Positions 18,039-26,744 of a DNA stretch of 64,000 nt are shown in pieces (within the stretch, counting starts at the first letter, position 1; every line of letters starts with the position of its first letter). The notes beneath the pieces are model-generated. The model saw nothing but the letters and a program-made list of their open reading frames with translations. It was not told where the DNA came from and did not search any database. Where the stretch lies: the NCBI RefSeq assembly GCF_026420845.1, contig NZ_JAOWCB010000017.1:62001-126000 (forward strand), read 5' to 3'. The stretch comes from Streptomyces sp. PR69. GTDB lineage: Bacteria > Actinomycetota > Actinomycetes > Streptomycetales > Streptomycetaceae. The position numbers and the translations under genes are program-made.

Positions 18039-18074
18039 GTTTCGCGCCAGTGACGAAGGGGTCCGGCGTGTTAC
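18039..18074 (-). promoter_or_regulatory. Putative GlnR operator upstream of amtB
   Basis: Read on the minus strand: GTAAC-n6-GACCC-n4-GTCAC-n6-GAAAC. Three of four half-sites match the known Streptomyces GlnR box pattern (gTnAc-n6-GaAAc), and the spacing is close to the 22 bp repeat. It lies 110-145 bp before the amtB start. GlnR is known to activate amtB under nitrogen limitation; activity here is inferred. Confidence 0.7.
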
Positions 18075-18244
18075 GGGCCCATGAACCGCCGGGTGGGGGC
18101 GGGGGGCCGTGGATACCATCTCCGGCACATCGCACGGCCGACCGCGACGTCCACCTGTCTGACCTGGCGTGGGGGAGCCGAGTCGGGCTGTGAGGGGTGG
18201 GCGCCGCGGCCGGGGTTCCGGGTTTCCGGAGTCTGCGCCGGTGC

Positions 18245-19711
18245 TCAGACGGCCTCGGCCGTCTCGGGGAGCTGAGTGGTGAGGTAATCGGTGAACTGGA
18301 CGACTTCCGGTACGTCTCCGAAGTCGCGTGCGGCGGTGTCCACGGTCTTGCGCAGCCGGGTGTTGACCCGCTCGGAGCGGACCGACTTCGCGGTGCTGAG
18401 CGCCTTCCCGGCCAGTGTGGTGGCCTGCTCGGGCTCCCGCTTCAGCAGATGGACGGTGGCCATGCCGATCAGATTGAGTGCGTACGACCGCTGGTGCACC
18501 TCGTCCTTGCCGAACAGCTCGACGGCGCGTGCCATCAGCGGTTCGGCGAGCGAGGCGTAGGTGGGGCTGCGGCCTGCGACATAGGCGAGGTCGCGGTAGG
18601 AGTGGGCGTTTTCGGCGTTGAGTTCCGCTTCGGAGAAGAAGCGGATCCAGTCGGGCTCCGGCTCGCCGTCGAGGCCGATGTCGGCGAAGGTGTCCTCGGC
18701 CATGCGGACGGCTCGCTTGGTCTTGCTCGGCTGGCCCATATTGGCGTAGGCGCGGGCCTCCATCGCATACAGCATGGCCTGGGTGCGCGCGGTGGCGCAG
18801 TCACGGCTGCCGTACTGGGCGAGATGGATGAGTTCCAGGGCGTCGTCGGGCCGCCCGAGGTGGATCATCTGGCGGCTCATGGAGGAGAGGATGTAGGAGC
18901 CGAGGGACTTCTCCCCTGCTTCCTTGGCGGCGTGCAGCCCGAGCACGAAGTACTTCTGGGCGGTGGGCTGGAGTCCGACGTCGTAGCTCATCCAGCCGGC
19001 CAGCTCGGCCAGTTCCGCGGCGCATTTGAAGAGCCGCTTGGCGGTGGCGGGCGGCTGGGGCTCCTGCAACAGGTCGGTGACCTCGTGCAGTTGTCCGACG
19101 ACGGCTTTGCGGCGGAGTCCGCCGCCGCACTGGGCGTCCCAGGTGCGGAACATGGCGGTGGTGGTCTCCAGCAGGTCCAGCTCGGGCTGGGAGAGCCGGG
19201 CGGGCCGGCCGCCCGGGTCGGGGGCCGGGCTCTCGCCGGGCGGGGTGGGGACCAGCCAGCGCTGCATGGGTTCGATGAGCGCGGGCCCCGCGGCCAGGGC
19301 CAGCGAGGTGCCGAGGAAGCCCCGGCGGGCCAGCATCAGGTCGCTGCGGGAGAAGTCGCTGAGCATGGAGACGGTCTGCGGGCCGGCCCATGGGAGGTCC
19401 ACTCCGGATACGGAGGGTGACTGATGGCCTGCGCGCAGGCCGAGGTCCTCCACGGCGACGACGCTGCCGAAGCGTTCGGAGAACAGTTCGGAGAGGATGC
19501 GCGGAATCGGCTCGCGCGGCTGCTCGCCGTCGAGCCAGCGGCGCACCCGGGAGGTGTCCGTGCTGATGTGATGTGCGCCCATCTGGCGCGCCCGGCGGTT
19601 CACTTGACGCGCGAGCTCGCCCTTGGACCAGCCGCTGCGCACGAACCACGAGCTCAAGTGCTCGTTCGGGCGCTTGCCGGCGGATGTACCGTCTGCGCCG
19701 CTGCCGCCCAC
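18245..19711 (-). CDS. nsdA: NsdA, negative regulator of sporulation and antibiotic production
   Basis: 488-residue regulator. In S. coelicolor, nsdA loss is known to increase sporulation and actinorhodin/CDA production. The N-terminus (SSWFVRSGWSKGELARQVNRRARQMGAHHISTDTSRVRRWLDG) looks like a helix-turn-helix of the XRE-like type. The rest consists of helical, TPR-like repeats (SYILSSMSRQMIHLGRPDDALELIHLAQYG, AMEARAYANMGQPSKTKRAVRMAE). GTG 19711 has AGGGGG 7 nt upstream. It follows the intergenic region shared with the divergent primase-like gene. Confidence 0.9.
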   Translation of the reverse strand: MGGSGADGTSAGKRPNEHLSSWFVRSGWSKGELARQVNRRARQMGAHHISTDTSRVRRWLDGEQPREPIPRILSELFSERFGSVVAVEDLGLRAGHQSPSVSGVDLPWAGPQTVSMLSDFSRSDLMLARRGFLGTSLALAAGPALIEPMQRWLVPTPPGESPAPDPGGRPARLSQPELDLLETTTAMFRTWDAQCGGGLRRKAVVGQLHEVTDLLQEPQPPATAKRLFKCAAELAELAGWMSYDVGLQPTAQKYFVLGLHAAKEAGEKSLGSYILSSMSRQMIHLGRPDDALELIHLAQYGSRDCATARTQAMLYAMEARAYANMGQPSKTKRAVRMAEDTFADIGLDGEPEPDWIRFFSEAELNAENAHSYRDLAYVAGRSPTYASLAEPLMARAVELFGKDEVHQRSYALNLIGMATVHLLKREPEQATTLAGKALSTAKSVRSERVNTRLRKTVDTAARDFGDVPEVVQFTDYLTTQLPETAEAV

Positions 19712-20344
19712 TGCCGTGCCCCCTATTCGCCTTCGCCGATGTCATGACGCCTGTCTGACACGTCGTGACGCTCGGCCTCTTCGTCTTTGCGGCCTGCCGC
19801 GCCCGGTCGGGCCGAGCTGCCGGTCGCCGTCTGTCCTGTGTGTGCTGTGCCCTGCGGTTCCGCCCCGCCCGGAACCGGCTGTCTGCTCTCCCGATCCGGC
19901 CGGCGCTCGCTCGCTTCCCGCCGGATCGCTCGAAATCCCTATCAGAATGCGGCCTGTTGCCGCTGTCCGTGACGGACTCGGTGCTCCGTCGGACGGACCG
20001 CATGATTCGCACACGATGGCGAGTTGCCTCCGGCATACCCGCTGATGCGCTGAACTCCAGAGTTCATGCACCCAAAGTAATCCTACGATCACCGGTCCAG
20101 CGAGGGGGTTTGAGTAAACGCCACCATTCGCCACCCCTTTGAATGAACTCGATTGCTGTGAGCCGCGATTCACTTGACATACGACGATCGGGAGGCAGTG
20201 CACTGTTGCCCCCAGGGGCGCGCGCAGCAGTCCGCACTACCCCTCGCGCCACCGTGCGCCGCCGAATCCCTACCGGCGGCGACGCTCGGTCACAGGGAGA
20301 CTTCGGGTCGTAACCACCGGCGATTTCCACCCGTTGGAGGGGGC
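19712..20344. other. 633-bp divergent intergenic region (nsdA / primase-like gene)
   Basis: No coding signal was accepted. On the plus strand a TTGACA hexamer lies at 20174-20179, but no convincing -10 follows. It overlaps an inverted pair GTGA-n8-TCAC at 20158-20173 that resembles the BldD-type pattern (AGTGA-n-TCAC). Both nsdA and the plus-strand gene should have promoters here. Confidence 0.4.
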
Positions 20345-21022
20345 ATGGGCTTCACGATCGGCGGCAGCCGGGGGATCAGTGGGATCGGCCAGCTCCGGCC
20401 CGGCTCACGGCGGCGCAGCCGGGCGAACGACTGCACGGCGGTCGCCGAGTACACCGGACTGTGGGGCTGGTCCGTGGTCCCGGGGGCACGGGCCGCGGAC
20501 GGCGCGTGCTCATGCGGCGATCCGCGCTGTACGTCCCCGGGGGCGCATCCGCTCGACTTCGCACTGGAGGTCCCGGCCGGCGCGACACTCGACGAGGCGG
20601 CCAAGGCCTGGTCGGAAGTCCCGGGCGCGGCGCTGCTGCTGCCGGTGGGCCGCGACTTCGACGTCCTCGACGTCGCCGCGCCCGCCGGGCGGCGCGCGCT
20701 GCTGCGACTGGAGCGCATGGGACTGCCGCTCGGGCCGGTCTCGGCCACTCCCGACGGGCGCTGCCAGTTCTTCGTCGCCCCGGGGGCCGCAGCCGAACTC
20801 CCCGAGCTGCTCTACCGCATGGGCTGGGACGACGCGGATCTGGATCTGCGCTGCATGGGCCCGGGGGCGTACATCACCGCCCCGCCCTCGGACCACGCCG
20901 GTCTGGGGCCCGCTCGCTGGCTGCGGCCGCCGTCGCTGGACACCGCCGCCGCTCCGCCGCAGGCCAGACTGCTGCTGGGCACCTTGGCGTATATCTGCCA
21001 TCGATCCCCGGCAACACCGTGA
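20345..21022 (+). CDS. Stand-alone primase/polymerase-like (PrimPol N-terminal) domain protein
   Basis: 225 residues resembling the N-terminal bifunctional DNA primase/polymerase domain without a helicase part. AEYTGLWGWSVVPGAR is followed by a Cys cluster SCGDPRCTSPGAHPLDFA, then DFDVLDVAAPAGRRAL, GRCQFFVAPG and GAYITAPPSDHAGLGPARWLRPP. The acidic DFDVLD could be a catalytic remnant; the usual DxD-plus-His set is not clearly complete, so enzymatic activity is doubtful. ATG 20345 with GGAGGG upstream. It sits between nsdA and ftsY, an arrangement I recall from other Streptomyces. Confidence 0.75.
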   Translation: MGFTIGGSRGISGIGQLRPGSRRRSRANDCTAVAEYTGLWGWSVVPGARAADGACSCGDPRCTSPGAHPLDFALEVPAGATLDEAAKAWSEVPGAALLLPVGRDFDVLDVAAPAGRRALLRLERMGLPLGPVSATPDGRCQFFVAPGAAAELPELLYRMGWDDADLDLRCMGPGAYITAPPSDHAGLGPARWLRPPSLDTAAAPPQARLLLGTLAYICHRSPATP

Positions 21023-21049
21023 CCGACGCCTATGTCGGTATATACATGG

Positions 21050-21088
21050 AAGCGCCCCACTGCATCTGCACCATGCGGTGGGGCGCTT
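21050..21088. terminator. Bidirectional terminator between the primase-like gene and ftsY
   Basis: A perfect 11 bp stem AAGCGCCCCAC (21050-21060) / GTGGGGCGCTT (21078-21088) with a 17 nt loop, placed between two convergent genes. Confidence 0.7.
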
Positions 21089-21107
21089 GCCCGCGGAAGG
21101 CTTCCGC

Positions 21108-22328
21108 TCAGTCGCCGATCAGGGCGTCGACAAACGCCTCCGGCTCGAAGGGCGCCAGATCGTCCGGGCCCTCGCCCAGCCCCACCAGCTTCACCGGCAC
21201 ACCCAGCTCACGTTGGACGGAGACGACGATGCCGCCCTTGGCCGTGCCGTCCAGCTTGGTCAGCACGATGCCGGTGATGTCCACGACCTCCGCGAAGACC
21301 CTTGCCTGGACCAGACCGTTCTGACCGGTCGTGGCGTCCAGGACCAGCAGGACCTCGTCCAGCGGGCCGTGCTTCTCCACGACGCGCTTGACCTTGCCCA
21401 GCTCGTCCATCAGACCGGTCTTGGTGTGCAGCCGGCCCGCCGTGTCGATCAGGACGACATCGGCGCTCTCCGCGATGCCCTCCTTGACCGCGTCAAAGGC
21501 GATCGAGGCCGGGTCGCCGCCCTCGGGGCCGCGCACGGTGCGTGCGCCGACCCGCTCGCCCCACGTCTGGAGCTGGTCCGCGGCCGCGGCGCGGAAGGTG
21601 TCCGCCGCGCCCAGCACGACCGAGCGCCCGTCGGCGACCAGGACCCGCGCCAGCTTGCCGGTGGTGGTGGTCTTTCCGGTGCCATTGACCCCGACGACCA
21701 TGACGACGCCCGGGGTGTCCAGTCCGCTCTCCGTCTTGACCTCGCGGTCCAGGTCGGCGCCGACCAGGGTGAGCAGCTCCTCGCGGAGCAGGGTGCGCAG
21801 CTGCTCGGGGGTGCGGGTGCCGAGGACCTTCACCCGCTCACGCAGCCGCTCGACCAGCTCCTGGGTCGGGGCGACGCCCACGTCGGCGGTGAGGAGGGTG
21901 TCCTCGATCTCCTCCCAGGTGTCCTCGTCGAGGTGCTCACGGGACAGCAGGGTGAGCAGCCCCTTGCCCAGGGAGTTCTGCGAGCGGGCGAGGCGGGCGC
22001 GCAGCCGGACGAGACGGCCTGCGGTCGGCTCGGGGACCTCGATCTCGGGGGCGGCGGGCTCGGCGGCAGCCGGCTCCTCTGCCGCCGCCGGCGTCTCGAC
22101 CGCCTGCTCGGCGTCCGGGAGGCCGACTTCTTCGATCGTGCGGCGCGGCTCGTCGCGCGGTGTCTCCGCCTCGTCGCCGACGTGTGGCTCGGCGGGCGGA
22201 GCGGTGATGGTCGGCGCGCTGGGCGGCGGGGACGGCAGCTGCTTCTTTCTGCGGCTGCCGACCACCAGCCCGCTGATCGCGCCGATCGCGACCAGGGCGA
22301 TGACTACAGCAAGGATGACGGTTTCCAT
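21108..22328 (-). CDS. ftsY: Signal recognition particle receptor FtsY
   Basis: SRP receptor GTPase, 406 residues. It starts METVILAVVIALVAIGAISGLVVGSRRKKQ, a true N-terminal membrane segment as known in actinobacterial FtsY, followed by an acidic Ala/Glu/Pro A-domain. The NG domain has G1 GVNGTGKTTTTGKLA, AADTFRAAAADQL, DTAGRLHTKTGLMDEL and TKLDGTAKGG. ATG 22328 was chosen; a longer reading of 42 codons starts before the membrane helix. Confidence 0.97.
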   Translation of the reverse strand: METVILAVVIALVAIGAISGLVVGSRRKKQLPSPPPSAPTITAPPAEPHVGDEAETPRDEPRRTIEEVGLPDAEQAVETPAAAEEPAAAEPAAPEIEVPEPTAGRLVRLRARLARSQNSLGKGLLTLLSREHLDEDTWEEIEDTLLTADVGVAPTQELVERLRERVKVLGTRTPEQLRTLLREELLTLVGADLDREVKTESGLDTPGVVMVVGVNGTGKTTTTGKLARVLVADGRSVVLGAADTFRAAAADQLQTWGERVGARTVRGPEGGDPASIAFDAVKEGIAESADVVLIDTAGRLHTKTGLMDELGKVKRVVEKHGPLDEVLLVLDATTGQNGLVQARVFAEVVDITGIVLTKLDGTAKGGIVVSVQRELGVPVKLVGLGEGPDDLAPFEPEAFVDALIGD

Positions 22329-22516
22329 AACGCCACCCAGTATCGGCCACGGCGGGCAGCGGTCGACGGCCTGGGAGGATCGCACAAGAACTTCTGGCCC
22401 CGTTTGGACCTTTTGGGGGTTCCATACGATCCTGGTGTTTCTGCCCTTTGTCATCGGCTGCCCCGGGCCCCGGATGTGGTGCCCGCACTGGCCGCCCCGT
22501 CGTACGGAGCTCCTGC

Positions 22517-24064
22517 ATGCCCCACGCCTCCGAGTCCGAAGGCGCGATAGAAACCCGTGGCCTTGAGCCCGTACCCGACGAGGAGCGCACCGGCCGGGTG
22601 CGCGAGCTGTTCCCCACCTGGGTGGCGGCCAATATCAGTGTGCTGCTGCTCACCATGGGCGCAGGTCTGATCGTCTTCAACGGCCTCAACTTCTGGCAGG
22701 TCCTCGTCGTCGCGATCGCGGCGCCCGTCGTCTCATACGGCCTGGTGGGGCTGATCTCCATCGCCGGAAAGCGCGGCGGCTCGCCCGGCATGGCGCTCTC
22801 GCGCGCGGTCTTCGGGCAGCGCGGAAATCTCTTCCCCGGTGCGCTGATCTGGGCGGCACGCTGGGGCTGGGAGACGATCAACGCGGTGACCGGCGCATAC
22901 GCCGTGCTGACCGTGCTGGATCTGCTGTTCGGCGTGCGCAGCAATATGGCCCTGATCGTGGTCACGCTGCTGCTGTTCGTCGGCGGCACCTTCCTGGTGT
23001 CGGGGCTCGGCATCAATGCGCTGCGGCGGTGCAGCACCTGGTCGACGTATCTCTTCGGCGCGTTCAGCGTGCTGGTGCTGGGCTATCTGATCGCGGAGAC
23101 GGACTGGTCGGCGGTGTTCGCCAAGCCGTCCGGGTCGACGGCGATGATGATCGCGGGCATCGGCACCCTGGCGGCCGGCGGGATCAGCTGGGTGCCGTCC
23201 GCGCCGGACTTCACCCGCTATCTGCCGCGGACGGCCTCGTCACGGGGGATGGTCGGCTCGACGGTCGGCGGCGCGGGGATTGTGGTGGTACCGATGGTGC
23301 TGATGGGCGCGGTGATGGCGGTGGGCACCCCGGATCTGGCGTCGGCGCAGGATCCGGTGTCGTTCATCGGCGAGCTGCTGCCGATGTGGCTGTCGGTGCC
23401 GTATCTGCTGATCGCGCTGGCCGGCATGCTGCTGATCAACTCGATGTCGATGTATTCGGCGGGCTTCACCGCGCAGACGCTGGGAATCGATGTGCCGCGC
23501 GCCTGGGCGGTCAGCGTCAACGCGGTGATCTCGCTGGTCTTTGGTTTTCTGCTGATGGCGGTGGCGACCAGCTTCATCGGCTCGTTCATCTCGTTCCTGA
23601 CGCTGCTGGCGGTGGCGTTCTCGGCGTGGATCGGGGTGTTCGGCGTGGACATGCTGCGGCGGACGTCGTACGACGGCGAGGCGCTGATGGACACCGGCCG
23701 CACCAGTGCGTACTGGTACCGGGGCGGCTTCGCCTGGCAGGCGATGACCGCGTGGGGCGTCGCGCTGCTGACAGGGCTGCTGTTCACCAAGGTGGACTGG
23801 TTCAGCGGCCCGCTTGCCTCCTCCTGGCTGGGGGCGCATGGGCTGGGCTGGGCGGTGACCGTCGTGATCGCGGCCGCGCTGTATGCGGTGCTGCCGCGCG
23901 ACCGGGGCGGGGCGCGGACCCGGCGGGAGGCCGCCGAGGAGGCGCGGGCGGCCCTCGGCGCGGATTCGGCCGCTCGCGAGGAGCCGGCTGCCGGCGGGGA
24001 GCCGGGCGCCGACGATGAGCCGGCTGCCGGCGGGGAGCGGGAGCCCGCACCCCTGTCCAACTGA
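22517..24064 (+). CDS. NCS1-family purine/cytosine permease
   Basis: Polytopic transporter of 515 residues with about twelve membrane segments. The N-terminal RVRELFPTWVAANISVLLLTMGAGLIVFNGLNFWQ and GKRGGSPGMALSRAVFGQRGN match the nucleobase:cation symporter-1 family (CodB-like). The hydrophilic C-terminal tail carries a short repeat (AAGGEPGADDEPAAGGE). Substrate cannot be assigned. CGGAG lies about 7 nt before ATG 22517. Transcribed divergently from ftsY; the luciferase-like gene follows 58 bp later and may be co-transcribed. Confidence 0.85.
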   Translation: MPHASESEGAIETRGLEPVPDEERTGRVRELFPTWVAANISVLLLTMGAGLIVFNGLNFWQVLVVAIAAPVVSYGLVGLISIAGKRGGSPGMALSRAVFGQRGNLFPGALIWAARWGWETINAVTGAYAVLTVLDLLFGVRSNMALIVVTLLLFVGGTFLVSGLGINALRRCSTWSTYLFGAFSVLVLGYLIAETDWSAVFAKPSGSTAMMIAGIGTLAAGGISWVPSAPDFTRYLPRTASSRGMVGSTVGGAGIVVVPMVLMGAVMAVGTPDLASAQDPVSFIGELLPMWLSVPYLLIALAGMLLINSMSMYSAGFTAQTLGIDVPRAWAVSVNAVISLVFGFLLMAVATSFIGSFISFLTLLAVAFSAWIGVFGVDMLRRTSYDGEALMDTGRTSAYWYRGGFAWQAMTAWGVALLTGLLFTKVDWFSGPLASSWLGAHGLGWAVTVVIAAALYAVLPRDRGGARTRREAAEEARAALGADSAAREEPAAGGEPGADDEPAAGGEREPAPLSN

Positions 24065-24122
24065 CGCCGCGTCAGCTACCGTCGCCCTTCGCCAGGTTCA
24101 CTCGGCTTCAGGGGGCTGCCTC

Positions 24123-25094
24123 ATGGCGTTCACCGTGGTCCGGTTCAATCTCGTCGACCCCGCCGGAACGCCCGAGGCGCTGGCGGAGCGCTACCGGGCG
24201 GCGCTGGAGATGGCCGCGTACGCCGACGACCGCGGCATCGACACCGTGCAGACGGAGGAGCACCACGGCGCGGAGAACAACTGGCTGCCCTCCCCCTTCG
24301 TCTTCGCGGGCGCGGTGCTCGGCTCCACCCGCCGGATCTCGGTCACCGTATCGGCGATCATCGGCCCGCTGTACGACCCGCTGCGGCTGGCCGAGGACAT
24401 CGCCGTACTGGATCTGATCGGCAAGGGGCGGCTGATCACGGTGGCCGGGATCGGCTACCGGCCCGCGGAGTACGAGCAGCTGGGCGTCGAGTGGGGCAGC
24501 CGCGGCCTGCTCCAGGACGAGCTGATCGAGACGCTGCTCACGGCCTGGCGGGGCGAGCCGTTCCCCTTCCGGGGCCGTACGGTGAGGGTCACCCCGCGCC
24601 CGTACACCCGGCCGCATCCCGCCCTGCTGATCGGCGGCTCCTCACGGGCGGCGGCCCGGCGTGCGGCGCGCTTCGGGCTGCCGTTCTTCCCCAGCGCGCA
24701 TCTGCCGGAGCTGCGGGCGTACTACGAGGAGGTGTGCGCGCGGTACGGGACGGAGGGCTTCTGCATGATGCCCGCGGAGCGCACGCCGCTGGTGCATGTG
24801 GCGGAGGATCCGGACCGGGTGTGGGGCGAGTACGGGGAGCGCTTTCTGCACGAGGCGCGGACGTATGCCTCCTGGCAGTCGAAGGACGTCAGCTCGGCGG
24901 TGCGGTCGGCGGCGACGACGGTCGAGGAGCTGCGGCGCGAGGGGGTCTACCGGGTGCTGACGCCCGCCCAGTGCCTTGAGGAGGGCGGGCCGGGTGTGGT
25001 GCTGCATCCGCTGTGCGGCGGGCTGCCGGTGGACGAGGGCTGGCGCAGCATGCATCTGTTCTGCGAGAACGTGCTGCCCCGGCTCAGGGGGTGA
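24123..25094 (+). CDS. LLM-class flavin-dependent oxidoreductase
   Basis: 323-residue luciferase-like monooxygenase-family protein (TIM barrel using FMN or F420). It shows AAYADDRGIDTVQTEEHHG near the N-terminus, then ISVTVSAIIGPLYDPLRLAEDIAVLDLIGKGRLITVAGIGYRPAEYEQLG and ALLIGGSSRAAARRAARFG. Cofactor choice and substrate unknown. ATG 24123 has a GGGGG tract 8 nt upstream. The stop lies inside a strong hairpin. Confidence 0.87.
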   Translation: MAFTVVRFNLVDPAGTPEALAERYRAALEMAAYADDRGIDTVQTEEHHGAENNWLPSPFVFAGAVLGSTRRISVTVSAIIGPLYDPLRLAEDIAVLDLIGKGRLITVAGIGYRPAEYEQLGVEWGSRGLLQDELIETLLTAWRGEPFPFRGRTVRVTPRPYTRPHPALLIGGSSRAAARRAARFGLPFFPSAHLPELRAYYEEVCARYGTEGFCMMPAERTPLVHVAEDPDRVWGEYGERFLHEARTYASWQSKDVSSAVRSAATTVEELRREGVYRVLTPAQCLEEGGPGVVLHPLCGGLPVDEGWRSMHLFCENVLPRLRG

Positions 25095-25105
25095 GCCGGG
25101 GCAGC
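25073..25105. terminator. Bidirectional terminator at the convergent LLM / glcP gene ends
   Basis: A perfect 14 bp stem (25073-25086 with 25092-25105) and a five-G loop; the stem includes the stop codon of the plus-strand gene. Confidence 0.75.
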
Positions 25106-25134
25106 AGCGGTTCGAGGAGAGGGGCAGCGGGGAC

Positions 25135-26553
25135 TTAGCCCATCTCCTCCAACGCCTTGCCCTTGGTCTCCTTCACGAACTTGAGCACGAAGGGGATGGA
25201 GAGCATGGCGAAGGCCATGTAGATGACGTACGTCCCGGAGAGGTTCCAGTCCGCGAGGCTGGGGAAGCTCGCGGTGATCACCCAGTTGGCGATCCACTGT
25301 GCGGAGGCGGCGACGCCGAGGGCGGCCGCCCGGATGCGGTTGGGGAACATCTCGCCGAGGAAGACCCACACCACGACGCCCCAGGAGAGGGCGAAGAAGA
25401 GCACGAAGGCGTGGGCGGCGACCAGGGCGACGGCGCCCTGTGTCCCGGGCAGCTTGCCGTCCACGAGGTCGGCGGAGAAGGCCCAGGCCTCGACGGCGAG
25501 GGCGAGCGCCATGCCGGCGGAGCCGACGAGGGCGAGGGGGCGGCGTCCGACGCGGTCGACCAGGACCATCGCGATCACCGTGCCGATGATGTTGATGATC
25601 GAGGTGGTGAAGGAGTAGAAGAACGAGCTCGACGGGTCGATGCCGACGGACTGCCAGAGGGTGGCGGAGTAGTAGAACGCCACATTGATGCCGACAAGCT
25701 GCTGGAAGACCGAGAGGCCGATGCCGACCCAGACGATGGGCAGGAAGAAGAAGCGGTTGCCGAGCAGGTCGCGGAAGGTGGACTTGTGCTCGCTGTGCAT
25801 GGCGCGTTCGATCTCGGCGACACGGGCGTCCAGATCGACGTCCTTGCCCTCGACCTCGGCGAGGACCTCCTTGGCGCGGCTGAGCTTGCCGACGGAGATC
25901 AGGAAGCGGGGCGACTCGGGGATGGCGAAGGAGAGCAGCCCGTACAGCACGGCCGGGACGACCATCACGCCGAGCATCCACTGCCAGGCTTCGAGCCCGG
26001 CGATCTCACCGCGCTGGTCGCCGTCGGCGAGCTGCAGGATGCCGTAGTTGACCAGCTGGGACACGGCGATGCCGATGACGATCGCGGCCTGCTGGAAGGC
26101 GCCGAGGCGGCCGCGGTAGGCGGCGGGGGCGACCTCCGCGATATAGGCGGGGCCGATGACGGAGGCCATGCCGATGGCGAAGCCGCCGACGACCCGCCAG
26201 AAGGCGAGGTCGACCAGGGAGAAGGGCAGCGCGGAGCCGATGGCGCTGACGGTGAACAGCACGGCGGCGATCTGCATACAGCGGATGCGGCCGATGCGGT
26301 CGGCGATCCGGCCTGCGGTGGCGGCGCCGACGGCACAGCCGATCAGGGCGATCGCGATGACCTGGGCGAGGGTGGCGGAGCCGATGTCGTAACGGTCGCG
26401 GACGGCCTCGACCGCGCCGTTGATGACGGAGCTGTCGTATCCGAACAGGAAGCCGCCCATGGCGGCGGAGGCCGTGATGAAGATGACATGGCCGATGTGT
26501 TCGGGGTGGGCTTGCCGGGCCCGTGCGGCGGGCGGCTGCGCTGTGCTGGTCAC
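25135..26553 (-). CDS. glcP: Glucose permease, major facilitator sugar porter
   Basis: 472-residue sugar:proton symporter with twelve membrane segments. GFLFGYDSSVINGAV, GRIADRIGRIRCMQ, PESPRFLISVGK, QQLVGINVAFYYS and DRVGRRPLALVG are sugar-porter signatures, ending KFVKETKGKALEEMG. The sequence closely recalls S. coelicolor GlcP, the main glucose permease and thus a key element of carbon repression. The GTG start 26553 has AGGAG 5 nt upstream. Upstream intergenic DNA holds two small palindromes. Confidence 0.93.
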   Translation of the reverse strand: MTSTAQPPAARARQAHPEHIGHVIFITASAAMGGFLFGYDSSVINGAVEAVRDRYDIGSATLAQVIAIALIGCAVGAATAGRIADRIGRIRCMQIAAVLFTVSAIGSALPFSLVDLAFWRVVGGFAIGMASVIGPAYIAEVAPAAYRGRLGAFQQAAIVIGIAVSQLVNYGILQLADGDQRGEIAGLEAWQWMLGVMVVPAVLYGLLSFAIPESPRFLISVGKLSRAKEVLAEVEGKDVDLDARVAEIERAMHSEHKSTFRDLLGNRFFFLPIVWVGIGLSVFQQLVGINVAFYYSATLWQSVGIDPSSSFFYSFTTSIINIIGTVIAMVLVDRVGRRPLALVGSAGMALALAVEAWAFSADLVDGKLPGTQGAVALVAAHAFVLFFALSWGVVVWVFLGEMFPNRIRAAALGVAASAQWIANWVITASFPSLADWNLSGTYVIYMAFAMLSIPFVLKFVKETKGKALEEMG

Positions 26554-26621
26554 ATGTACTCCTGAAGGCGAACCCTTTGAGTGGCGCACACCAAGCGGCC
26601 GCCCACCACTTAAAGGTAAAA

Positions 26622-26631
26622 GCAACGTTGC
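26622..26631. promoter_or_regulatory. Palindrome GCAACGTTGC in the glcP upstream region
   Basis: A perfect 10 bp palindrome with a central CG, of the kind bound by LacI-family regulators, 69 bp before the glcP start. A second palindrome TTCAAG-A-CTTGAA lies at 26707-26719, and a related TTCAAG half-site is near 26643. The regulator is unknown. Confidence 0.4.
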
Positions 26632-26744
26632 AGAGACTATGCCTTCAAGTTGCGAAGTCAAGAGGATCATCCTCGGCGCAGTCTGAGCACAATAGGGCAT
26701 GTAGCGTTCAAGACTTGAAGATGCGGAGCCCCGGGGGCTGCTGA

